Made by a program: the position numbers and the translations under genes. The notes below the pieces were generated by a model. The model did not search any database. It was given only the letters and a program-made list of their open reading frames with translations, and was not told the DNA's origin. From Phanerochaete sordida (lineage: Eukaryota; Basidiomycota; Agaricomycetes; Polyporales; Phanerochaetaceae), in assembly GCA_019973155.2 (NCBI GenBank), contig BPQB01000002.1, forward strand, positions 1,240,001-1,304,000: DNA of 64,000 bases. The letters are read 5' to 3'. Shown here in pieces: positions 1-8,828 of the stretch. Position 1 is the first letter of the stretch. Each line of letters opens with the position of its first letter.

Positions 1-498
1 CAAGAAGCTCGCAAACGTCGCGAAGCTCGACGCGTCGAACGCTCCCGCAATTACCGAGATCCTCTCCAAGGAGGCTGTCAACGGTGTTGGTGTCGACCAA
101 GGTAAGCTTAAGCGTCACTTTTTGATATAGACTCGTTGCTCATGCCTCCTTCAGAGCTGATCTCCGCTGTGCCGTCGTGGAACCCGACCTTCGTCGAGCG
201 CAACTTCACCGACGCCGAGGCCGCGTACTGCAAGTCGCAACCCTCTCCCCCCGCATCGTTCGCGGCTCGCTGGGTTGGCAAGGAGGCCGTCTTCAAGGCG
301 CTCGGTGTCTCTTCCAAGGGTGCCGCTGCCCCGATGAAGGACATCGAGATCCTCCCCGACGAGTCCGGCGTCCCGACCGTCGCCCTCCACGGCGACGCGA
401 AGGCGGCAGCCGAGGCCAAGGGCATCTCGAAGGTGCTTGTCTCGCTTAGCCACTCGGAGACGACCGCGATCGCATTCGCGCAGGCTACGTCCGCATAA
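1..498 (+). CDS. FAS2: Fatty acid synthase subunit alpha, 3' end (phosphopantetheinyl transferase domain)
   Basis: This is the 3' end of a gene that begins outside the window. Two exons are visible, 1-101 and 155-498, joined by a 53-bp GTAAGC...CAG intron. The joined reading frame gives GVGVDQELISAVPSW followed by NPTFVERNFT, the start of the 4'-phosphopantetheinyl transferase domain at the C-terminus of fungal FAS alpha. The conserved GVGVD with its Mg-binding Asp, and the downstream WVGKEAVFKAL and VSLSHSE motifs, are all present. In the cytosolic alpha6beta6 synthase this domain loads the phosphopantetheine arm onto the acyl carrier domain of the same polypeptide. The stop TAA is at 496-498. 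Identification is firm; nothing can be said about the rest of the subunit. Confidence 0.93.
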
Positions 499-705
499 TC
501 TCGCTTCGGTCTCTTGTTGCATGTCTCGCTCTTGGTGGATTCTGTAGGCTTGGCTTTCACGTATCGCATTGTCGCTTGTTGTTGTCATATCTCGCACGCT
601 CTCACGAAAAAGGTTTACCCTACGATATCCCATGTACTACTTCTGCTCAACATAGATTTCTTTACGCTTCACTTGCTGCCGCGACTCGTGTGATGTGTTG
701 AGAAG

Positions 706-1755
706 TCAGTGCTGTTCATTGGATGGCAGGTATAAGTGCTCGCTGCGTATGTAGTCTGCTATGGAAGGGGGCACCATCCGCGTCCAGGCCGTGTCCAGCT
801 GTGATATCTTTTCCCGCACCTCGCTCGAGCTGTAGCTCTCTACTACCTCCCCGATATCTATCATCGTAACACGTTCCGGCTCGATATACTTGCACGACGC
901 TTTAGCCACCCGTCTCTCGCGGTCTTCCGGACTTTCGGCTGATCCTGGAGTTATTCGCCTGGCGCAAACGAGACGCGAGCCGTCTCCCTCCGCCGACAAG
1001 AATTGTCGGAGAGATTGACGCATGCTGTCCTCGCTGTCACCGTAGTAGCGGGCGGCTATGATGCGCTCCAGGGTATCGATGCCCACGAGGAAGTCGAGCT
1101 CGGGTTTTGGTACGGGCGGAGATAGGCTGCCTCGTGGTTGTTCTTGAGGTGCGTGCTGCGCGGCTTGACCTGACCCGAGGGCAGCCAGCCTGGTCTGCAG
1201 CCACTCGTGCAGCACCTGCGACTTGCCGACGAACGTCGGCTCATCGATGATGGCCACTGCCACGTTCGGATCGTCGAGTGCGCTTTGCGCCGCGTGGGTG
1301 CCGGGCTGGGCGTCCGCGAGCACCTGCTGCGCGCGCGGCGCCGCGACGTCCTGCGCGAGGCGCACCATCATCGCGAGGCGCTGCGCGTACGTCGCGTCGT
1401 GCGCCTTGAGAGACTTGTCCGCGTTGCGCACGGAGAGCAGGAGGAGGCGCGCGCCGAGCGCGGGCAGCGCACGCGGCGCGCCGCTCACGTCAGTCGGCGG
1501 CGCGCGTACGGAGGCGGGGACGAGCGCAAGCGCGAGGTGCGCGAGCGTCGGCGGGTTGAAGGACGAGTCGAGCACGGCGATGTGCAACGGCTCCGGCTGC
1601 GGTGCCGGCTGCGCGGCGTGTGCGGGCAGGGGCCAGCGGTCGTGCGGGACGTGCACGAGCTCGACCGCGGAGAGCCCCTGCTTGACGCGATGGATGAGGC
1701 CCTCGAGGTGAGCAGACATGGTGAGCAGCGGGCGCAGGCTGGGAAGGGCGGACAT
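706..1755 (-). CDS. POF1: Nicotinamide-nucleotide adenylyltransferase-like protein (POF1-like)
   Basis: A single-exon 349-residue frame with start at 1755. Near residues 58-75 it carries VLDSSFNPPTLAHLAL, the nucleotide-binding (H/T)xxH-type signature of the nucleotidyltransferase alpha/beta phosphodiesterase fold. Near the C-terminus YSSSEVREKI matches the ISSTxxR-type motif. Both are typical of NMN adenylyltransferases, which make NAD from NMN and ATP. The SFNPP form and the insert between the halves resemble yeast Pof1 rather than the short canonical NMA1/2 enzymes. A proline-rich low-complexity stretch around residue 210 may be disordered. It is divergent from DBP5 across a 315-bp intergenic region and has a TATATAA box about 60 bp upstream. 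Family assignment is good; true enzyme activity is inferred. Confidence 0.7.
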   Translation of the reverse strand: MSALPSLRPLLTMSAHLEGLIHRVKQGLSAVELVHVPHDRWPLPAHAAQPAPQPEPLHIAVLDSSFNPPTLAHLALALVPASVRAPPTDVSGAPRALPALGARLLLLSVRNADKSLKAHDATYAQRLAMMVRLAQDVAAPRAQQVLADAQPGTHAAQSALDDPNVAVAIIDEPTFVGKSQVLHEWLQTRLAALGSGQAAQHAPQEQPRGSLSPPVPKPELDFLVGIDTLERIIAARYYGDSEDSMRQSLRQFLSAEGDGSRLVCARRITPGSAESPEDRERRVAKASCKYIEPERVTMIDIGEVVESYSSSEVREKISQLDTAWTRMVPPSIADYIRSEHLYLPSNEQH

Positions 1756-1814
1756 GGTTTATGGTGAGTGTGGGGAGAGTCGGAAGGACAATGAGTAACG
1801 AACATGTGCGGGGA

Positions 1815-1821
1815 TTATATA
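1815..1821 (-). promoter_or_regulatory. TATA box of the POF1-like gene
   Basis: On the minus strand TATATAA lies about 60 bp upstream of the start codon at 1755, a spacing close to that of the other TATA boxes in this window. Confidence 0.45.
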
Positions 1822-1943
1822 GACGGATGGCTCTTGCGTCGAGGTGTGTCGAGTGACCTCGAGGCCTTGACGTCCGACAGCGACGTCGACGTCGAGCAGA
1901 GGACCCCGCGTAGGCTGAGCTCAGCTGCTCGCCGAGGCGGGGA

Positions 1944-1958
1944 AGATTAGATTAGATC
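1944..1958 (+). repeat. Shared promoter 15-mer, copy 1
   Basis: AGATTAGATTAGATC, containing three GATTA/GATC-type half units, lies 113 bp upstream of the DBP5 start codon. Identical copies are at 13962-13976 (inverted) and 40235-40249. A binding site for a TAATC-recognising factor is possible but inferred. Confidence 0.5.
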
Positions 1959-2070
1959 AGGCTCAGAGATGACATCTTCGCGTTCCCACGCTTACTTTGA
2001 GCAGACCTCATTGATCACTGGACGTCGATTGCTCTGCCTCTGACTTACCTCTACACGCCATACAACCAGG

Positions 2071-4038
2071 ATGGAGAAGGACGCCGACGGTTTCTACACG
2101 CCCGTGCCCGACGGTGCGTAGCATGCCCCCTCGTCCAGCGACTTATCTAAACGCGCCACACAGCTGCTCCAAGCGAGCCGGAGAAGCCTGAAGCTGCTGA
2201 GGACAAGCCTGCCGGTGCGTACACGCTTTATAGCCCCACACACGCGTTTTGACCCATGACCAGATGCTTCGGAGGCCACAAAGGAGAAAGCGACAGACCT
2301 CATCAAGTCAGACTATGAAGTATCGGTACGTCCATCGCGCTTCTCATTCCGAAAGCGTGGCTTGACACATCGACAGGTGACGCTTGCAGACCAGCAGGCA
2401 GACCCAAACTCGCCTCTGTACAGTGTCAAGACCTTTGAGCAGCTTGGGCTGTCAGTAGAGACCTATTGCGCCACGCGTGCACTGGGCACTGATCCACTTC
2501 GACTTGTAGTCATCAAGATCTCTTGAAGGGAATCTACGACATGGGCTTCACGAAGCCATCGAAGATCCAGGAACGCGCCATGCCTCTCCTTCTCGCCAAT
2601 CCGTGCGTTCCCCACCTTTTCCCTCTGCTTCAGAGACTTGAATGCACTGCTCTAGTCCACAAAACATGATCGGCCAGTCCCAGTCAGGAACAGGCAAGAC
2701 GGCAGCCTTCGTGCTGACCATGCTCAGCCGGATAGACTTCTCCAAGAACCAGCCTCAGGTGCGCTCGCCGTGGATCGAGAAAGCTCGCTTTGAAACGAAA
2801 GATACATTGAGTGCGCTCTTGTAGGCTCTCTGTCTCGCCCCGTCGCGTGAGCTCGCGCGTCAGATCATGTCAGTCGTGGTGGCGATGGGCAAGTTCACGC
2901 CTGTGCAGACCGAGTACGCGATCAAGGACCACTTGCCAAGAGGTGCCTCGAAGGTCACTGCGCAGGTCATCGTCGGCACGCCGGGTACCATGACAGACCT
3001 CATTCGCCGCAGAGTCATCGATGTTTCGGCTGTCAAGATCTTCGTTCTGGACGAGGCTGATGAGATGTTGAACCAAGACGGACTGGGCGATCAGACACTG
3101 CGGGTCAAGAAGTGCGTACTTGTTGCCTCGAATCTGACATTGCGACTGATGACTCGCGTCCGGCGTGCAGCATGCTTCCCAAGAACCAGGTACAAATTGT
3201 CCTGTTTTCTGCGACCTTCCCAGACAATGTTCGCAACTTCGCGAACAAATTCGCACCGAATGCAAACAAGATCGAACTGCAGAAGACTGAGGTCACTGTC
3301 GATAACATTCGGCAATTCTACATGGACTGCAGAGACGAAGAACACAAATACGAAGTTCTGGTATCGCTATACAACCTCCTTGTCGTCGGCCAAAGTATCA
3401 TTTTCTGCCAGGTACGCGCCGTATTCCCAGCTGATCGTCCGTTATATTTTACGAGTAGAGTTTAGCACCGGCATACTGCGGACCGAATCTCACAGCGGAT
3501 GACGGCGGAGGGCCACAAGGTCGCCTCGCTACACGGTGCCAAAGACGCTGCTGAGCGCGACGCGATCATCGACAACTTCCGCGAAGGCCGCGAAAAGGTC
3601 CTGATCACGACGAACGTCATCGCGCGCGGGATCGACATCCTGCAGGTCAACCTCGTCGTGAACTACGACCTGCCGCTGCTCAACGAGCACGGCGACTGGA
3701 AGAACAAGGACGACCTCGTTCCGGACATCGAGACGTACATCCACCGCATCGGTGCGCCGCGCCCCGCTCCCAGGCTCCTCTTCGCAGCTGACGCGTTCTG
3801 ACAGGGCGCACGGGCCGCTTCGGGCGCAAGGGCATCTCAATCAACTTTGTCCACGATAAGCGGACGTGGCAGCAGATGGAGCAGATTGAGAAGGCGACGG
3901 GGAAGCAGATCATCCGCATCGAGACGAACGACCTGGACGAGATGGAGGAGGTGTGTGGCCTGCGCTGCCGGCAGTTTTCTACGCGTTGCTCACACGGTGT
4001 CTGGTCCACAGCAAATGAAGAAGGCGCTGAAGTCCTGA
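2071..4038 (+). CDS. DBP5: ATP-dependent RNA helicase Dbp5 (DEAD-box, mRNA export)
   Basis: Eleven exons restore an unbroken frame of 470 residues: 2071-2113, 2164-2214, 2264-2325, 2377-2450, 2510-2602, 2656-2758, 2825-3111, 3171-3411, 3466-3751, 3805-3950 and 4012-4038. Motifs appear in order: FTKPSKIQE (Q motif), SQSGTGKT (motif I, about residue 118), PSRELARQI (Ia), VGTPGT, DEAD (about 218-221), FSAT (III), ARGID (V) and [13 protein letters not shown] (VI). The N-terminal IKSDYEV and the [12 protein letters not shown] stretch identify the Dbp5/DDX19 group rather than eIF4A. Dbp5 remodels mRNPs at the cytoplasmic face of the nuclear pore, stimulated by Gle1 and docked on Nup159, which is also encoded in this window (46417-52659). 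Identification is secure; the exact first ATG is the only mild uncertainty. Confidence 0.95.
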
Positions 4039-4557
4039 GAGGGCTGGACCAACGCCCGTACGATATGTCATTATTCTGCATTCGTCTGCCTGCCTCAGGT
4101 GTATTTGCCCGGCAATATGACGACTCATAGAGCGGCTTGCCTGCGAGTGAGCTGGGCAGTATCTGGTGAAGCTCATCACGTCCCTCGACCCCTCTCGAGT
4201 ATCTCCACGGACCAGATATTGATTCGTCTTCCCTGCAGCGCGCATAGTACACACTCCATGGTACGTTGGTCCTTAGCTCAATATCTGTCCTGTCGCGGGA
4301 CGCTACCCGCCCGACGAGCACCCTTACGCCCTCATTCCCGACGATCGAGGGCGCTTTCGCCCGAGGCCACGGGCACCGTGCCTCCACCAATTGTCGCCAT
4401 CTTCACCCTGACTGCAGGGCGTAGATGGAACGAGTGTCAGCGGCGCCCACCCTGTGAGTCTCCCCTGTGAGTCTCCCTCGCTGTGCGCCCGCAGCCCGAC
4501 ATAAAGCCCCTTCCCAGCCCCACACTCCGCCGTACGACACCAGCACACCCTCGCGCT
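4039..4557. other. Intergenic region DBP5 to NTF2-like gene
   Basis: About 520 bp hold the DBP5 3' UTR and the presumed promoter of the next gene. No convincing coding sequence or RNA gene was seen; short frames here have no recognisable motif and no clear splice partners. Confidence 0.4.
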
Positions 4558-5145
4558 ATGCAGCCCCCAGCACAACACACCTCCGCGCCCGCCGCGGACA
4601 CGCTGCAGGCCTGGTCCGTCGCGCACATCCGCGCGATATTCGAGGCGCAGAGCGCAGACGCGTGCCGCGCGGCCGTCCACGCGACGTTCGCGCACGACGC
4701 CGCGGTGCAGCTCAACGGCGCGGCGCTCGGCGGCGCGCAGCTCGAGCGCGCAGTCCTCGCATTGCTCGAGGCAGGTGGGTACGCCCTCCGCGTGCAGTGG
4801 CGCGACGTGCTCGGCGTGCCGCGCGACGAAGCGCATCGGGTGCGTGCGTTGGGTGTGCACGGTGCGGTGGGGCGCGCTGCTCACGCGTCATGCGCGCAGG
4901 ACGGCGTGGTCGGCGGGTGCTATGTCATCTACAATGTGCGCAAGCCCGGGCAGGCGGCGCTGTTCGCGCGGCACAAGTTCGTGAACGCGGTGTGCGTGGT
5001 GTATGTGCACGGACGGCGGGATGCGCTGACGCTTTGCCGCCACAGGATCAGGTCCGGCGCCGACGAGGGGGACGGCGACAGCAGGAGGATCGTGCAGCTG
5101 AGCGTCGCGTCCGTAGACAAGCCGATGGCGGAGAGCCGTCTCTAG
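4558..5145 (+). CDS. Small NTF2/SnoaL-like protein, function unknown
   Basis: The best model uses the ATG at 4558 and removes two in-frame introns, 4840-4899 (GTGCGT...CAG) and 4992-5045 (GTGCGT...CAG). The product is about 157 residues. The N-terminal half (AWSVAHIRAIFEA, followed by ATFAHDAAVQLNG) and the C-terminal beta-rich part ending in RIVQLSVASVDK fit the cone-shaped NTF2-like fold, a single-domain scaffold found in many ketosteroid-isomerase-like and polyketide-cyclase-like proteins. I see no catalytic residues that would point to one reaction and no signal peptide. Because both introns are multiples of three, the unspliced frame is also open, so transcripts are needed to confirm splicing. 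It is convergent with the Hsp40 gene downstream. Confidence 0.45.
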   Translation: MQPPAQHTSAPAADTLQAWSVAHIRAIFEAQSADACRAAVHATFAHDAAVQLNGAALGGAQLERAVLALLEAGGYALRVQWRDVLGVPRDEAHRVRALGVHGAVGRAAHASCAQDGVVGGCYVIYNVRKPGQAALFARHKFVNAVCVVYVHGRRDALTLCRHRIRSGADEGDGDSRRIVQLSVASVDKPMAESRL

Positions 5146-5331
5146 AAAGCTCTTGAATGTTGTGGAATTCACTTTCGTCACAATGCAACTGAAGTCCACG
5201 GTCTGAGAAGTCGCGCACGACGCTTGGGTATCATTTCTACACTAGTGGTATATTATATGCGAATAGTACAGTGTGATGTGTGATGCAAAGAGTCCGAGAT
5301 AGTACACTGAGCAGGTCGACGTGTTTCCCAC

Positions 5332-6640
5332 TTATCCAAGAACCTTTCGGATGCCCTCCTTCTGTGCTGGCGTTAGGCTGGTCGGGAACACGACGTCCCA
5401 CTTGACGAGCATGTCGCCCTTCTTCTTCGCGCTGCCCTCTTTCCGGATCGGCATGCCCTCGCCAGAGACGGTGGTCGTCATGCCAGGCTTGACAATGCCG
5501 CTCGGGACGGGGACCTGCAGCTTCCGGCCGTCGAGGTGCTCGATGACCTTCTTCGTACCGCCGCCAGTGAGGGCGTCTACGAGCGGTATCTGGACGTTCG
5601 CCACTAGGTCGTTGCCCTCGCGCTTGAAGCGGTCGTGTGGCTTCTCCTCGACGACGAACACAAGGTCCTGCGCTTCGCCGTGCGGCTGCTCGTTGCCCGC
5701 CTTCGGGAACCGGATCTTCGTGCCGCTCTTCCAGCCGGGGTACACCTGGATCTCGAGGACCTTGTCCTCGGTGGACCCGTTCAGGAGTTTGCGCCCGACC
5801 TTCAGGCGCTTCGTCGCGCCGTTGTACAGGTCCTCGAGAGACACCTTGAGCGGGCGTGTGATCTCTGAGGGACCTGCGGCCGGTGCGGGGGACGCTGGCC
5901 GGCGGCCGCGCGCGGAGCCGTTGGGCATGCCCCCGGGCATTCCGTTTGAGCTTGTGAAGAAGCCGCCCATGTCGTCGTCTTCATCGCCATGCGTGAACAT
6001 GGTGGACCGCATGCCGGGGAAGCCGCCCATGCCACCCATGCCTCCAAGTCCGCCCATACCAAATATCGACCTGCGGGGGTAGAACGTCAGTGATCCAAAG
6101 CGTCTCCGCGCGAGCGGGGAGGAGTACTCACTCGAAGATCTTGTTCGGGTCAGTCGGACTGAAGCCGCCCCTGCTGCTGCCGCCGCCAAAGCCTCCAGGG
6201 CCCTGTGTGAATGTGAACGTCGTGCCACCAGGGCCGCCGAAGTTGTTGAAACCGGGGAAGCCTCCTGGGCTAGAAGCGCCTGGTGCGGGACCTCCGCCCT
6301 TGAGACCTTCCTCTCCGAATTGGTCGTAGATAGCCCTCTTGTTCTTGTCGCTGAGGACTTCAAAAGCTTCCGAGATCTACATAGGCGGGTGCGTCAGTAC
6401 CCAGAGGTCCAGCGTCTGCTCATGGCGATATCGCATGCTTACCTCCTTGAATTTCTTCGAGGCTTCTTCTGATCCAGCATTGCGATCGGGATGCCATTTC
6501 AGTGCCTGGGGACGAGTGCAGTCAGTCTCCGTCGTTGCTAGAGCGTCAGGGATACGCACCATTTTCTTGTATGCCTTTTTAATCTCATCGTCGCTCGCGC
6601 TCCGGTCGACACCAAGGAGCTGGTAGTAGTCGGTGCCCAT
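5332..6640 (-). CDS. SIS1: Class B (Sis1/DNAJB1-type) Hsp40 co-chaperone
   Basis: Four exons (6560-6640, 6443-6505, 6132-6376, 5332-6070) give 375 residues. The J domain begins [20 protein letters not shown] and contains WHPDRN with the HPD needed to trigger Hsp70 ATPase. A G/F region follows ([14 protein letters not shown], then [15 protein letters not shown]), then the two C-terminal beta domains ([17 protein letters not shown], and [17 protein letters not shown]). The zinc-finger of class A Hsp40s is absent, and the protein ends at the dimerisation region, as in Sis1 and human DNAJB1. It should work with cytosolic/nuclear Hsp70 in protein folding and disaggregation. The start lies 372 bp from the divergent VTC1-like start. 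Identification is firm; the orthologue could equally be named Psi1. Confidence 0.92.
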
Positions 6641-7012
6641 GGTAAAAGGTGATTATAGGGGTGAGAAGGACAGAGGAGAGAGAGAAGGGATAACTAGAAC
6701 GCAAAAGTTGGTGGCCGTTTGGGAGAGGGATGCAGAGAGAGGGGTGGGTGGTTAAGTATCCGTGGGCGGGCGGGACCGCGCCAACTGGAAGGAGCGTCGA
6801 GAACATCGGCTGCCGTAGTACGCACCAGAACCTCCCAGAAACTCGACAAGTCCCCGCCCGCGCTCTGACGTCGACCGGCGCTTCCCCTTTGATCGCCCGG
6901 TTCGCGCGCATCCCGCGGCTGGGACGCAGTCTGCCCGCCTGCAGGCGCACGTTCGTCCCAGGCGCGGCCAGCGACCTTGCCCCTGCCCTCACCGTCGTCC
7001 GCATCCACCACC
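6641..7012. promoter_or_regulatory. Divergent promoter region Hsp40 / VTC1-like
   Basis: A GC-rich 372-bp region between divergent start codons. AGAAC and AGAA half-sites around 6800-6850 recall heat-shock element units, but they are not in a proper alternating array, so no element is called. No gene is seen. Confidence 0.35.
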
Positions 7013-7964
7013 ATGCCCACCAACGGCGAGACCACACCCCTGCGCCCCCGCGAGCTCACCCCAGGGCATGAGCGCGACAACTCGCTCATCCGGCGCTCCT
7101 GGCACGCCATGTCCGAGGTCCTCTCTCCGTTCTCGCCTTCCGCCCTCGCCTCGCTCCCGAAAAAGACCTTCACGCGCCGGCCCCGCTACACCCGTGCGGA
7201 CAATGTCCCCGAGGTCGAGCAGGACGAGCAGGGCCAGATGCCGAGCGTCCGCGACTACCATTCCATCAACTCCGTCCCGCCGCAGGTCAGAGTGCCCAAG
7301 AAGATCGCCACACCCATCAAAGTAGAGGGCAAGGTCTGGTTTGCCAACGAGCGCAGTGCGTGGCGTATTTTGCAAACTGGAACGCATCTAATGTGTTCCA
7401 CAGCATGGGTCTCGTACTTGAACATCGCCATTCTAGTTGGCACGCTGTCTCTCGCGCTCTTCAACGCTTCGAAGGACCAGATTGCACGGAACATGGCGTA
7501 CACCTATGCAGCCATCAGCGTCGGGACTCTGGTACGCACCTAGTATTCTGCCTTTGGTGCGGCTAATGACGGTTGGCACAGATTTATGGATATGCAGTCT
7601 ACCAGCGTCGCATAACCATGATTCGCAAGAGGGATCCTGGTCATTTCGGTGCGTACCACCTGTTTCCAAAGCACGCGGTATATTGAGCCCATGAGCAGAC
7701 CAAATTCTCGGACCGATCGTTATCAGCGCGCTGCTATTCTTCGCAGTGCTCGCCAATTTCATCATTCGCGGTGAGTACCTCCGTATGTCCCACTCAACTC
7801 AGCACTGAAGAGTCCTTATCCCCATCCACCGCTACTAGTCCGAGAGCTGTGAGTATATGCCCTGCCCTGCACGCATCCCGAAGCTGACATGTGTTGTCCG
7901 CTCTAGACGCAGAAAAGAGGTCCCGATACCTGGGCAGTCGTTCTTCTTCTCGTCCTCCTCCTGA
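7013..7964 (+). CDS. VTC1: VTC1-like (DUF202) vacuolar transporter chaperone subunit, N-terminally extended
   Basis: Exons: 7013-7355, 7404-7531, 7582-7648, 7699-7770, 7839-7848 and 7907-7964, about 225 residues. Residues after about 95 match Vtc1: PTRVEPK-like TPIKVEGKVWFANERTW, then three membrane spans (YLNIAILVGTLSLALF; TYAAISVGTLIYGYAVY; VISALLFFAVLANFII) and the loop RKRDPGHFDQILGP. Vtc1 is the small membrane subunit of the polyphosphate polymerase complex on vacuole/ER membranes. Unlike yeast Vtc1 (129 residues), this one has about 90 extra hydrophilic N-terminal residues rich in Ser, Pro, Arg and acidic residues. The fifth coding exon is only 10 nt; skipping it gives a different C-terminus, so the tail is uncertain. 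The ATG at 7013 was chosen because translation upstream is non-conserved and it has a good context. Confidence 0.75.
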
Positions 7965-8828
7965 AGCACTGTATAATACCGCTGGATTCCATGTCGTCGG
8001 TCGCATAAATCAAACTGTGGACTTCTTTGATCACTGAAACCTCGTTTGCTGTGGAATCAATGTCAAGGTGCGTCTGCCTCGAGGGGATATCTTGTGGCTG
8101 ACGCTTTGGTCATGTTGTCCTTCGAGGTGAGCGAACTTTATCCTGCAAGACGCGCTATTGAATAACCAGCCGGCCACCAGTGGCATTAGTCATGAGATAT
8201 CCACCCCTCGAACACGCAATGTGAGGCAGTTGCTGTACCGCACACCTACGTGGGCAAGCCGGGTGTCTGTACATCTTGATCCGCGGCCAAAGCGTCCGGT
8301 GTCTTGCGCTGAAATACGGCCTGCATCCTGAATTTGGGACTGCGTTCCACATGCATCTGACGCTGCTATTATTCAAGAGCCCTTCCAGGCAGCATTGCAG
8401 CGTCGTGGCAAACGTGAGGAAGTCTATCCTGCGCACAAAGGTACCCTCATGTCATGCTCATTCCCCCGGTGCTCGGATTGATCTGTGAGAGGACTCAGGG
8501 TAGTCAAGAACCGTGCTTTTGCCACACGGGCATCCGCAGATATAGATCCCTCCGGATTCCCCGAGCCCGTCACTTGTAGACCTGATACCTGGATTCAGCT
8601 GGCCTCGTGGACAAAACACCGCCGAAGCCACCCGGGACCTATCACCAGCGATACAGAACCCAGGTCGCCCACGTACGCGGGGCGCCATATCACGTTTTGT
8701 CCAAGACGCGCACCGCCCTGGCCCAGTCCTGCGAACTGCCCGCGAGGCGTGGCAGGCCTGTCGTGTGCCGCCGGCCGCCCGCGCGGCATATATACGGGCG
8801 GCGCACCGTGCGGACGCGGCCACGCAGC
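7965..8828. other. Intergenic region upstream of the kinase gene
   Basis: About 860 bp without a supported gene. Open frames here overlap the kinase exon in other frames and show no motif. The right end contains a TATA element at 8787-8796. Confidence 0.4.
8787..8796 (+). promoter_or_regulatory. TATA box of the TKL-like kinase gene
   Basis: CATATATACG sits about 40 bp upstream of the ATG at 8829, in an otherwise GC-rich stretch. Confidence 0.5.

Larger units (their letters stand above)
1756..2070. promoter_or_regulatory. Divergent promoter region POF1-like / DBP5
   Basis: This 315-bp region separates two divergent start codons. It holds the TATA box of the minus-strand gene and, at 1944-1958, the 15-mer AGATTAGATTAGATC, which recurs exactly in two other promoter regions of this window. 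No open frame of interest was seen. Confidence 0.5.

Noticed and set aside
6790..6850. Heat-shock elements upstream of the Hsp40 gene
   Set aside because: GAA units are present but not as alternating inverted 5-bp repeats, so the match is weak.
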